Source of the DNA: JAHEFU01 sp020440645
GTDB taxonomy: Bacteria; 4484-113; JAFGCY01
Direction of reading: 5' to 3'
Length of the DNA stretch: 30,565 bases
NCBI GenBank assembly: GCA_020440645.1
Contig: JAGRNR010000048.1
Span: forward strand, 1-30,565
In this document: piece after piece, positions 1 through 6,827 of the stretch
How the letters are laid out: every line of letters starts with the position of its first letter
How positions within the stretch are numbered: the first letter of the stretch is position 1
Translations under genes and position numbers: made by a program
Notes under the pieces: generated by a model
What the model saw: only the letters and a program-made list of their open reading frames with translations
Told to the model about the DNA's origin: nothing
Database searches by the model: none

Positions 1-1551
1 GTGCAATTGCACCTCGAGGATCCGGAGGCTGCACTGACCAGCTTCACCGAGGCCCGCACGCTCGGGCTGGAGGATGCGGAGCTCTTGTGCGACATGGCAA
101 CGGCGCTGCGCGAACTGGGGCGGGATGAGGAAGCGATGGCGGCGGTCGAACTGGCCGTCGAGCGTGAACCGCAGAACAGCACGATCCTTTACAATGCCGG
201 CCTGCTGCATGCCGAGGCCGGTGACTACCCGGCTGCCGCGTTCTGGTTCGAGCGCCTGCTGGAGCTGGACCCGCAGAACCTGCCGGGCCTGCATGACAAC
301 GCAATCGTGCTGGAACGGCTCGGGCGCACGAATGAGGCCCTGCAGACCTACCGCCACGCGATCGAGCTGCATCCTGAGGATGCCTCGCTGCGCAACCATT
401 TTGGCAACATGCTCTACAACCTCGGGCAGTACAAGCCCGCGCGGGAGCAGCTGCTGCTCTCGCTGGAGCTGCGCCCGGATGACCCGGACTGCCTGGTGAC
501 GCTTGGTGCCGTGCACGCCTGCCTCGGGCAGCGTGAGGCCGCGCGCCAGTGCTATGCCAGGGCAATCGAGGTCCGCAGCGACTTCCCCGTGCCGTACTAC
601 AACAGTGGCCTGCTGGAGCTGGATGCGGGCAAGCCCGCCAGTGCGGAGCAGTGGATGCGCCGCGCACTGGCCGTGGCACCCGGTGACGAGGCCTGCCTCG
701 AGGGACTGGCCCGCTGCCTGTACCTGCAGGCGCGCTTTGCCGAAGTCAGCGAGCTGTGCCGGATACAGGTCCGGCAGAACAGTGAGCGGGTCTGGGCCTG
801 GCGCTATTTCGCCGCCGCCGCCATGGAACAGTGCAACCTTGAAGAGATCCGCAGTGCGGTGGCCGGCTGCCGTGCGCTCGGCGTGCCTGATTCGCGCAGC
901 ATCATCCCCGTTGTCAGGAAGATGCTCGACCAGCATCGCGACCAGGAACTGCTGCAGTCGCTCAGTGCACTGGGCGAGCTGAGCCCTTCGCCGGAACTGC
1001 TTCTGCATATGGGCGTGGTGCTCAGGCGGCTGGGCCGACAGCCGGAGGCACTGGAGCACATCAGCCTCGCGCTGGAACAGATGGAAGCGGACTGCGAGGC
1101 CTACCTCGAGCTGGCGCAGGTGCAGATTGAGCTTGGCAACATGAAGCCGGCGCGTGATGCGCTGCAGGAATGCCTCGAACTGCTGCCGGCCAACACCGCC
1201 GTGGAGACGCGGCTGGCCGTCGCGCTTTGCGATGCCGACCTGATCGGCGAGGCCACCGCGCTGGCGCGCAACATCGTTGACGAAATGCCTGACAGCGCGC
1301 GGCACAGGATGCTGCTGGGGCAGATCCTGCTGCTGGCCGAACAGTATGACCACGCAGCCCGTGAGCTGGAAGCGGCGGCGGAACTGGGCTTCAGCGGGCA
1401 GATGCTGCACAGCGCCTTGGCGCATGCCTACCGCAGACTGGGCCGGCGGCGCGAGGCTTCCGAGCAGCAGCGGCTCAGTGCCGGCGGGCCGGACCAGCGC
1501 AATGTCTGGCAGCAGATCCGGGGCTGGTTCAGCCGGCGCAGCAGCGACTGA
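1..1551 (+). CDS. Tetratricopeptide-repeat protein, 5' end cut by window
   Basis: About 516 residues are visible, made almost wholly of tandem 34-residue TPR helical hairpins (roughly a dozen). The recurrent pattern has small residues at TPR positions 8 and 20 and a proline near position 32, as in repeats around residues 60-95, 95-130 and 130-165. TPR arrays are protein-protein scaffolds; no catalytic domain, signal peptide or membrane segment is visible. The C-terminus is short and basic (WFSRRSSD). The reading frame is open from the first base, so the GTG at position 1 is probably an internal valine codon and the true N-terminus lies outside. The gene runs convergently into the COG4705 membrane protein with a 16-base gap. 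Function cannot be deduced; similar proteins accompany pilus assembly, secretion or peptidoglycan machines. Confidence 0.85.
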   Translation: MQLHLEDPEAALTSFTEARTLGLEDAELLCDMATALRELGRDEEAMAAVELAVEREPQNSTILYNAGLLHAEAGDYPAAAFWFERLLELDPQNLPGLHDNAIVLERLGRTNEALQTYRHAIELHPEDASLRNHFGNMLYNLGQYKPAREQLLLSLELRPDDPDCLVTLGAVHACLGQREAARQCYARAIEVRSDFPVPYYNSGLLELDAGKPASAEQWMRRALAVAPGDEACLEGLARCLYLQARFAEVSELCRIQVRQNSERVWAWRYFAAAAMEQCNLEEIRSAVAGCRALGVPDSRSIIPVVRKMLDQHRDQELLQSLSALGELSPSPELLLHMGVVLRRLGRQPEALEHISLALEQMEADCEAYLELAQVQIELGNMKPARDALQECLELLPANTAVETRLAVALCDADLIGEATALARNIVDEMPDSARHRMLLGQILLLAEQYDHAARELEAAAELGFSGQMLHSALAHAYRRLGRRREASEQQRLSAGGPDQRNVWQQIRGWFSRRSSD

Positions 1552-1567
1552 GGCTTGTCGCCAACCG

Positions 1568-2365
1568 CTACTCACTTTCAAGCTCCGGCACCTGTTCCGC
1601 ATGTCCCGGATGGCGTCCGGCGCGCTGTGGGATGAGCGCCACACAGAGAACCACGAAGCCCGCTATGATCAGTGAAGTCTGAATACGGCTCAGTTCCATG
1701 CCGCCTTCCGTATGGGCCTTGGTGAGGAAGTCGCCGAGGGTTGCCCCGAGCGGGCGAGTCAGGATGAAGGCGATCCAGAAGAGCAGTGCCTTGGACATCC
1801 TGGTCCATCTTGCAGCCATTGCCACCAGCAAGAGCAGGCCGCTGAATACCAGTGCGCCGCCGTCATATCCCAGTGGCGTCTCGTCCGCCAGCCAGTCGCC
1901 GAGTGCGGTGCCAAGCGTGTTTGAAGTGAAGATTGTCGCCCAGTAAAACGCCTCAACCCGGGGGGAGACAATATGATCCACCGAAATCCTGCCTTCCCTG
2001 TATCGCCAGAAGGCCAGCGTTGCCACCAGCAGTCCGAAGAGCAATATCGAACCACCGGGATATCCGATGCCCAGGCTGCGATCGGCGAAGTCGGCCAGCG
2101 TGGTGCCGGCTGTGGTGGTTGCCACAATCACGGTCCAGTACAGCACGGGATGGAAGCGGCGGATCCGGATCTGGAAACTCATGGCGACGAGGAAGAAGGC
2201 GAGGAAGATGAAGGTGCTCGCCAGGTAACCGAGGTTGAAGGTCATCGAGACCATGTCGCCACCGGTTTCGCCGAGTGTGGTGGCTGCGATCTTGATGATC
2301 CAGAACACCAGCGTGACTTCCGGCACCTTGCTGAGCAACTGCTCCTTTGTAACGGTGTTTTCCAT
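1568..2365 (-). CDS. COG4705-family multi-pass membrane protein
   Basis: 265 residues with about eight hydrophobic helices in repeated units. Each repeat holds a conserved thr/gly-rich signature (TTLGETGGD, TTAGTTLAD, NTLGTALGD, RPLGATLGD), which I recognise as the COG4705 family of uncharacterised inner-membrane proteins. The acidic residue ending each repeat, inside a hydrophobic segment, suggests an ion or small-solute site, but that is inference. The frame stays open far upstream, but I start at ATG 2365 because an AGGAG Shine-Dalgarno sits 5-9 bases before it and the preceding translation looks non-coding. It is divergent from the PepSY-like gene and the two-component system, and shares a control region with two OmpR-type repeats, so co-regulation is likely. 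Confidence 0.8.
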   Translation of the reverse strand: MENTVTKEQLLSKVPEVTLVFWIIKIAATTLGETGGDMVSMTFNLGYLASTFIFLAFFLVAMSFQIRIRRFHPVLYWTVIVATTTAGTTLADFADRSLGIGYPGGSILLFGLLVATLAFWRYREGRISVDHIVSPRVEAFYWATIFTSNTLGTALGDWLADETPLGYDGGALVFSGLLLLVAMAARWTRMSKALLFWIAFILTRPLGATLGDFLTKAHTEGGMELSRIQTSLIIAGFVVLCVALIPQRAGRHPGHAEQVPELESE

Positions 2366-2464
2366 TTGCTGCTCCTGTGCATGGACAACCCATGCGTAGG
2401 CTTGGACAGCCATCCTGCCGGGCTTATTCACGTGTTCGGGCTGAAACCATCCTTTAGTTGCCAA

Positions 2465-2481
2465 CGGTAATGTTGCGGTAA
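2465..2481 (+). promoter_or_regulatory. Direct repeat with 11-bp period, probable OmpR-family site 1
   Basis: CGGTAA occurs at 2465-2470 and again at 2476-2481, exactly 11 bp apart. This spacing is the hallmark of head-to-tail dimer sites for OmpR/PhoB-family regulators. The site lies 100 bp upstream of the COG4705 start. An OmpR-family regulator is encoded nearby at 3057, so it is the natural candidate to bind here. The flank (TAATGTTGC) reappears at site 2. Confidence 0.5.
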
Positions 2482-2556
2482 GGCTGGAGCCGGTGGCAAC
2501 AGGGATTTTCGTCCTCCGGGAGCTGTTCCCGGCGGATTTGACTGGCAATCTGCAGC

Positions 2557-2573
2557 ACGTAAGCTCAACGTAA
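2557..2573 (+). promoter_or_regulatory. Direct repeat with 11-bp period, probable OmpR-family site 2
   Basis: ACGTAA occurs at 2557-2562 and 2568-2573, again with an 11-bp period, followed by TAATGTTGC-like sequence shared with site 1. It sits just upstream of a TAGGCT -10-like hexamer (2585-2590), overlapping where the -35 element would be, as in PhoB-type activation. This suggests the PepSY-like gene, and possibly the two-component system behind it, is activated by its own regulator. Confidence 0.55.
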
Positions 2574-2584
2574 TGTTGCCAGGA

Positions 2585-2590
2585 TAGGCT
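2585..2590 (+). promoter_or_regulatory. Putative -10 element of the PepSY-like gene
   Basis: TAGGCT matches the TAnnnT core of a -10 element and would start transcription near 2597. There is no good -35 hexamer; the 11-bp direct repeat occupies that place, as expected for an activator-dependent promoter. The predicted transcript would begin almost exactly at the hairpin 2598-2613. Confidence 0.35.
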
Positions 2591-2597
2591 CTGTACA

Positions 2598-2613
2598 GGA
2601 GCACCCGTGCTCC
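2598..2613 (+). other. 5'-UTR hairpin ahead of the PepSY-like gene
   Basis: GGAGCAC at 2598-2604 is the exact reverse complement of GTGCTCC at 2607-2613. They form a 7-bp stem with a two-base gap (realistically six pairs and a four-base loop). No T-run follows, so it is not a terminator. Being at the predicted 5' end of the mRNA, it may protect the transcript from decay. Confidence 0.4.
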
Positions 2614-2636
2614 GGACCAAAAACAAAGGAGTGTCC

Positions 2637-3023
2637 ATGAAGAACATGCATATGAGCAAGTGGATGATTGCGCTGCTGCTGGTCGCTGGACTGGCAGGAG
2701 CGGCCGGAGTCGCCCGTGGTGGCGAAACCAGTAATGACGAGGAGGTCTCCGTCACCGCGCAGCAGCTGCCCAAGGCGGTCAAGTCCGTGTTTGACAAGTT
2801 CGCCGAGGCCGGCGAGGTCAGCGGATACATGCGCGAGGATGAAGGAGAGGAGCAGTTCTTTACCGCCCAGGTGAAGATCGGCTCGTCATCCTTCGAACTC
2901 AAGCTCGACCCGAAGGGTTCCGTCGAGGAAGTCGAGGCAGCCGGAACGGAGGATCCGTCCGATGACGAAATGGATGATGACGGTCCCGGCGGCGATGGTG
3001 ACGGCGAAACTGATGACGACTGA
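2637..3023 (+). CDS. Secreted PepSY-like small protein with acidic tail
   Basis: 128 residues. Residues 1-25 form a signal peptide (basic start, hydrophobic core ending AGAAGVARG). Residues about 35-95 resemble a PepSY-like fold (LPKAVKSVF then a beta-rich stretch ending in a lysine-aspartate turn). The last 30 residues are almost entirely Asp, Glu and Gly, a plausible divalent-cation binder. The start is fixed by AAAGGAG six bases before ATG 2637; the upstream GTG at 2607 lies inside the 5' hairpin. PepSY proteins next to OmpR-type two-component systems are common and are thought to modulate envelope sensing. Here the gene lies 33 bp before the regulator and has a probable OmpR-type site in its promoter. 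Family assignment is by pattern only. Confidence 0.7.
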   Translation: MKNMHMSKWMIALLLVAGLAGAAGVARGGETSNDEEVSVTAQQLPKAVKSVFDKFAEAGEVSGYMREDEGEEQFFTAQVKIGSSSFELKLDPKGSVEEVEAAGTEDPSDDEMDDDGPGGDGDGETDDD

Positions 3024-3045
3024 TGCAGGCATGCAGGGCATCGGA

Positions 3046-3051
3046 TAGACT
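3046..3051 (+). promoter_or_regulatory. Possible -10 for a leaderless regulator transcript
   Basis: TAGACT ends five bases before ATG 3057, and no Shine-Dalgarno precedes that ATG. If used, transcription would begin at or next to the start codon. Read-through from the PepSY-like gene is equally possible. Confidence 0.3.
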
Positions 3052-3056
3052 CCGGT

Positions 3057-3728
3057 ATGCGCATCCTGCTGGTTGAGGACTCAGTCAGACTGCAACGTAC
3101 TCTGGTGACGGGGCTCCAGCGCGAGGGGTATCAGGTTGATGCCACCGGCGAGGGAGAGAAGGCCCTCAGGCTCGCCCTGTCATCGGAGTACGACATCATC
3201 GTGCTGGACATCACCCTGCGGGGCATGGACGGCCTGCAGGTGCTGCGCGAGCTGCGGAGCGCCGGCCGCGCTGTGCACGTGCTGCTGCTGACGGCACGGG
3301 ATACCGTTGCCGACAAGGTGTCGGGCCTGAACAGCGGCGCTGACGACTACCTCGTGAAACCCTTCGCATTTGAGGAACTGCTGGCACGGATTGCCAGCCT
3401 GCTGCGGCGCAGTTACCAGCACAAGTCAAGCAGCATCGGAATCGGCGGACTGGAGATAGACATGGTTGCCCACGCGGCGAGATTCGAGGGTAATGAAATC
3501 GGCCTCAGGCCACGGGAGTACAAGGTGCTGGAACTGCTCGCACTGCGCCGGGACAGCATTGTCAGCAGGGCCGAGATCGAGCAGCGGATCAACCAGGATC
3601 CCGATGCGATTGCCAGCAACAACATCGATTCCAGCGTGTCCCTGCTGCGCCGGCAGCTGCGCCAGGTGGGCTGCCCGGCACTGATCCGCACCAGGCGGGG
3701 GGAGGGCTACATCCTCAGTGGCGAGTGA
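3057..3728 (+). CDS. OmpR/QseB-family response regulator
   Basis: 223 residues. Receiver domain 1-115 has the acidic pocket (E7, D8), phospho-acceptor D51 (VLD-ITLRGMDG), T79 and K101 (LVKPF), all in place. A winged-helix DNA-binding domain follows at about 130-222, with the typical RPREYKVLELL and the recognition-helix/wing end TRRGEGY. It should be phosphorylated by the kinase encoded next and bind head-to-tail direct repeats such as those at 2465-2481 and 2557-2573. The kinase start overlaps its last 11 bases, indicating translational coupling. The exact subfamily (QseB, PmrA or CusR-like) and stimulus cannot be read from sequence. Confidence 0.92.
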   Translation: MRILLVEDSVRLQRTLVTGLQREGYQVDATGEGEKALRLALSSEYDIIVLDITLRGMDGLQVLRELRSAGRAVHVLLLTARDTVADKVSGLNSGADDYLVKPFAFEELLARIASLLRRSYQHKSSSIGIGGLEIDMVAHAARFEGNEIGLRPREYKVLELLALRRDSIVSRAEIEQRINQDPDAIASNNIDSSVSLLRRQLRQVGCPALIRTRRGEGYILSGE

Positions 3729-5148
3729 CAGACAATCCATTGGCACAAGACTGCGGGGCAGGCTGTCGGCCGCGCTCGTGATTCTGCTGCTGGCCTGTGC
3801 GCTGGCGATGCTGGTTGCGATGCGCTTCTGGATGATCCGCCAGATTGACAGTGACCTGGATTCCCGCGCAAGAGCAATCGGGACGGAGCTTGGTTTCGAT
3901 CAGGTGGACGGCAGGCTGGAAATTGAACACAACAGTCCGATCCTGACCCAGTATTCAGGTGGACAGGACGATTACTTCTACCAGATCATCCAGCGTGGAG
4001 AGGTGCTGGACGGATCAGCTTTGCCTGGCGCTGAACTGCTGCCGGGAGCGGCGGAACTGGCCAGTGGGAGCATCCACAAGCTGCAGCTGCCGGAGGGCCA
4101 CGCGGGACGTGCAATCGTGCTGGAGCTGCTTCCGGAACTGGAAGGCGAAGTGCCTCCCGGGTTCAAGCTGCAGCCGGTGAGGATCATCGTGGCCCGCAGC
4201 CTCGAGGACCTCAGCCGGATCCAGTCCGGCCTGCTGCTTGGCCTGGGCCTGTGCGCCCTGCTGGGTATTGTGTTTGTCAACTTCAGTGTGCCGCGCATCC
4301 TGCAGGCCGGGTTGTCACCACTGGAGGATCTGGCGGGTGAGCTGGAAATGGTCCGCCTGCACAACCTGGACAGGCGCTTCCCGGATGAGGCGGTGCCCGC
4401 TGAACTGAAGCCGGTGTATCGCGAGTTCAACAGCCTGATGGAGCGGTTGGAGCAGGCATTTGCGCGTGAGAAGCGCCTGACAGCCAACATGGCGCATGAG
4501 CTGCGCACACCGGTGGCGGAGATGCGCACGATGCTGGAGCTCTCCGCGAAGTATCCGCAGGATGGCGAGCTGGCGGCGGGGACGATGCGGGAGATGCATG
4601 CGGTGGTGCTGCAGATGCAGGAGATTGTCAACCTGTTGCTGAGCCTGGCCCGCTCGGAGTCCGGCAGCCAGGACATCCGCCCGGTCCAGCTTGACCTGTG
4701 TGCGGAGATTGACAGGCAACTCGGGCTGGTTGGCAACAGACTGGATTCAGCCGATATCAGGCTGGAACGCAGCCTGCCCGCTGCCCTGCCCGTGATGTGC
4801 GATGAGACAATGCTGGTGTCGGTGTTACACAATCTCATGGAAAACGCGGCGGAATACTGTGAACCCGGCGGCAGAATAGGGGTCAAGGCCTGGCAGGATG
4901 GCGATGAACTGCACCTGCGGATCTGCAACTCCTGCGGTGAATTCCAGGAAGCCGATCTGGAGCATATCTTTGATCCATTCTGGCGGCGAGAATCGGTGGT
5001 TGAGGAAGGGGGTCATACCGGGCTAGGACTGTCTATTGCTGAATCCTTCACGCGGCTGATGGCTGGCAGGCTGGAAGCCTCTCTGTCCGCGGAGGATGGG
5101 TTCTGCATGGAGCTCATCTTGCCAGTCCGTACCGCGACCAGCGATTAG
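3718..5148 (+). CDS. Sensor histidine kinase, partner of the preceding regulator
   Basis: 476 residues. TM1 is at about 15-37, then a periplasmic sensor of about 120 residues, TM2 at about 168-188 and a HAMP-like linker to about 245. The HisKA domain has His260 in the HELRTPVAEM box. The ATPase domain has an N box (NLMENAAEYC), an F-box-like DPFWRR and a G2 box (GLGLSIAESF). The G1 box is poor: where D-x-G-x-G is usual, the sequence reads NSCGEF. That shortened form occurs in the QseC-like relatives I recall, so activity is still likely. GTG 3718 overlaps the regulator by 11 bases and has GGAGG about 12 bases upstream. The stop codon forms part of the -10 hexamer of the next gene. Confidence 0.9.
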   Translation: MASDRQSIGTRLRGRLSAALVILLLACALAMLVAMRFWMIRQIDSDLDSRARAIGTELGFDQVDGRLEIEHNSPILTQYSGGQDDYFYQIIQRGEVLDGSALPGAELLPGAAELASGSIHKLQLPEGHAGRAIVLELLPELEGEVPPGFKLQPVRIIVARSLEDLSRIQSGLLLGLGLCALLGIVFVNFSVPRILQAGLSPLEDLAGELEMVRLHNLDRRFPDEAVPAELKPVYREFNSLMERLEQAFAREKRLTANMAHELRTPVAEMRTMLELSAKYPQDGELAAGTMREMHAVVLQMQEIVNLLLSLARSESGSQDIRPVQLDLCAEIDRQLGLVGNRLDSADIRLERSLPAALPVMCDETMLVSVLHNLMENAAEYCEPGGRIGVKAWQDGDELHLRICNSCGEFQEADLEHIFDPFWRRESVVEEGGHTGLGLSIAESFTRLMAGRLEASLSAEDGFCMELILPVRTATSD

Positions 5149-5151
5149 TAT
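5146..5151 (+). promoter_or_regulatory. -10 element for leaderless hydrolase transcript
   Basis: TAGTAT (4 of 6 to consensus, TAnnnT core) ends six bases before GTG 5158, putting the expected +1 on the start codon. The hexamer begins with the kinase stop codon TAG. No Shine-Dalgarno precedes the GTG. Confidence 0.45.
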
Positions 5152-5157
5152 TTATCA

Positions 5158-5895
5158 GTGGAGACCGCCGAGCAATTCGTTGACAGCAGTGGCGCGCGCA
5201 TCTGGACCTGTGTGGGCGGTGCATCTGATGGCATCCCCGTGCTCATGTTCAACGGCGGTCCGGGCTGCAGCGACTACCTGTCACCCGTTGCGGAACTGAT
5301 CTACGAGCGATGCCGTGTGGTGCGCTTCGAAAGCCGGGGCTGCGGCCGCTCCGACTGGGACGGGCAGTATGACCTGGCAACGACGATCGCCGATGCCGAG
5401 GCGGTGCGCATGCACTATGGGATGGAGCAATGCGTGCTGCTGGGGCACAGCCAGGGGCCGAACCATGCGCTGGTGCATGCGATCAGGTATCCTCAGCAGG
5501 TCCGCGCAATCATCGGCATTGCCGGGGGCAAGGTCGTTGACGACCGCAGCTGGAGCGAGGAGTTCCACCGCCGCTGGGACGAAACCGGCGGCGACCTGCA
5601 GGGCCTGGAGTTCCATGCCGATGAACAGGTCAACAGGATTGGCAACGCCACATGGCGCGAGTATTGCCGCTCCGAGCATGTCCTGCGGGATATCGCCGCC
5701 CTGAAGCTGCCAGTGGCCTTCATCAATGGTGCTGAGGACATCAGGCCGAACTGGCCGACGCGGCAGCTGTCAGCCCTGCTGCGGAATTCCCGCTACCTTG
5801 AGATTGCTGGAGCTGCACACATGCCCTGGTTCACGCATGCGGACGAACTCAGGCGGGAGCTGCACGCAGCACTGGACTGGATCGAGTCCAGATAG
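5158..5895 (+). CDS. Alpha/beta-hydrolase, proline-iminopeptidase-like
   Basis: 245 residues, a complete small alpha/beta-hydrolase. An oxyanion-hole HGGPG-like motif (NGGPGCSDYL) is at 32-41, the nucleophile elbow GHSQG has Ser98, the acid is Asp in NGAEDIRP (about 196) and His is in AGAAHMPW (about 222). It most resembles the proline iminopeptidase/epoxide-hydrolase branch, but the cap region (about 125-180) is short and the substrate is unknown. No signal peptide is seen, so it is probably cytoplasmic. It starts 10 bases after the kinase stop, with no ribosome-binding site and a -10 hexamer in leaderless position, so it may be transcribed independently of the two-component system. Confidence 0.85.
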   Translation: METAEQFVDSSGARIWTCVGGASDGIPVLMFNGGPGCSDYLSPVAELIYERCRVVRFESRGCGRSDWDGQYDLATTIADAEAVRMHYGMEQCVLLGHSQGPNHALVHAIRYPQQVRAIIGIAGGKVVDDRSWSEEFHRRWDETGGDLQGLEFHADEQVNRIGNATWREYCRSEHVLRDIAALKLPVAFINGAEDIRPNWPTRQLSALLRNSRYLEIAGAAHMPWFTHADELRRELHAALDWIESR

Positions 5896-5949
5896 TGCGC
5901 GGGATCAGTCCTTGGCTGGCAATCCGGTCTGGGAATGGAAGAAGGCCGT

Positions 5950-6564
5950 TCAGGCCTGCTCGCTGCCCTCATACCGCTCACTGATGATGTCCACCACGAG
6001 CTGCCCGACGCTCTTCATGCGCTGCTGTGCCTCCTGGGCAAGGCTGTTACACAGCTCCGCCGGCAGGGTGACCGTCAGCTGGCGGCTCTGCTCATTGCGC
6101 AGCAGCAGCTCCTGCACGATGCGCTTGCCGATCAGCCAGTGGTCAAGGCCTTCAGCGATCTCGGCCAGTTCCTCACGGGTGATGCGCACAATGCGACCGC
6201 CAACCTTGTAGCTGCTCGGCAGGCTCAGCAGGAAGGGCTTGATGCGGTCCTCATTGAGGGTCTGGGCGATGTCGAGGGTACCGAGGCCATATTTGCGGGG
6301 CGCTTCGGCGATGGCGGGCAGCACGCGCAGCAGCTTGCCGAAGGGGCGCCAATCGGCCCAGCCACTGGGGATGGATGCAGCGACTTCCTCGGGACGGCCG
6401 AGGATGTACATGTTGTACATCCGGCCGACCTTGCCGGGCAATTTGAGCACCCACTGCTGGTAGCGGTTGTCACCGCGCAGGTAGCCGAGCTTGAGGTTGC
6501 CGCCGATGCGGATAAGCTGCTGCCAGACCGGCTGGCTGTTCAGTTCGAGTGCTTGATGTGTCAC
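5950..6564 (-). CDS. Uncharacterised protein with C-terminal ribbon-helix-helix
   Basis: 204 residues from GTG 6564 (weak AAGG eight bases upstream); the frame is open further upstream but would cross the tRNA gene. The last 45 residues read as a ribbon-helix-helix: a strand (RQLTVTLPAEL), helix one, a turn (MKSVG) and helix two (QLVVDIISERYEG). RHH proteins are dimeric DNA binders, often antitoxins or repressors. The N-terminal 150 residues match no family I know; they are not membrane-bound and contain basic, aromatic-rich segments (KVGRMYNMYILGRP). No toxin-like partner lies beside it; the neighbours are a convergent hydrolase and tRNA-Gln upstream on the same strand. A regulator is the best guess. 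Confidence 0.65.
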   Translation of the reverse strand: MTHQALELNSQPVWQQLIRIGGNLKLGYLRGDNRYQQWVLKLPGKVGRMYNMYILGRPEEVAASIPSGWADWRPFGKLLRVLPAIAEAPRKYGLGTLDIAQTLNEDRIKPFLLSLPSSYKVGGRIVRITREELAEIAEGLDHWLIGKRIVQELLLRNEQSRQLTVTLPAELCNSLAQEAQQRMKSVGQLVVDIISERYEGSEQA

Positions 6565-6684
6565 TGTAATTACCTTGCTGGATGTACTACAACTGGGGGT
6601 CGGGCGTGTCCATCCAATCCGTCCATGGTTACATTTAATGATAGAACATTTCCGCGTGCCCGTGGGGCTGGGGCCATAAAAGAG

Positions 6685-6755
6685 CAGGGGAACCAGGATT
6701 CGAACCCGAACTGACTGGACCAAAACCAGTAGTGCTACCGTTACACCATTCCCCT
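6685..6755 (-). tRNA. tRNA-Gln (anticodon TTG), CCA not encoded
   Basis: A complete cloverleaf folds on the minus strand in 71 bases. The acceptor stem is AGGGGAA/TTCCCCT, the D arm GTGT-AACGGTA-GCAC, the anticodon stem ACTGG/CCAGT around TTTTGGT (anticodon TTG), the T loop TTCGAAT with stem TCGGG/CCTGG, and the discriminator is G. The bases after the discriminator are CTC, so CCA must be added after transcription. The first pair is A1-U72, whereas bacterial tRNA-Gln usually has U1-A72. The gene lies between the RHH protein gene and the divergent multicopper oxidase. Confidence 0.93.
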
Positions 6756-6768
6756 GCGATGGGTTGTG

Positions 6769-6774
6769 ATTATA
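6769..6774 (-). promoter_or_regulatory. -10 element of tRNA-Gln
   Basis: A perfect TATAAT on the minus strand places +1 near 6762, seven bases before the mature tRNA 5' end. A clear -35 is not visible. It is divergent from the oxidase promoter, with the two -10 elements 41 bp apart. Confidence 0.5.
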
Positions 6775-6815
6775 TCGTGATGTCCGCAGGGCCGGCAGTG
6801 GCACGGTCTGGTACC

Positions 6816-6821
6816 TATAAT
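6816..6821 (+). promoter_or_regulatory. -10 element for leaderless oxidase transcript
   Basis: A perfect TATAAT ends six bases before ATG 6828, so the expected transcription start coincides with the A of the start codon. There is no ribosome-binding site. Confidence 0.6.
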
Positions 6822-6827
6822 CGGTAC

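Noticed and set aside
2366..3064. N-terminal extension of the COG4705 protein
   Set aside because: The frame is open but runs opposite the PepSY gene and through the control region. The product is serine-rich nonsense, and a good ribosome site marks ATG 2365.
5896..6760. Mobile element inserted at the tRNA
   Set aside because: No integrase, transposase or direct repeat of the tRNA 3' end was seen nearby.
6565..6804. N-terminal extension of the RHH protein
   Set aside because: It would run through the tRNA-Gln gene on the same strand.
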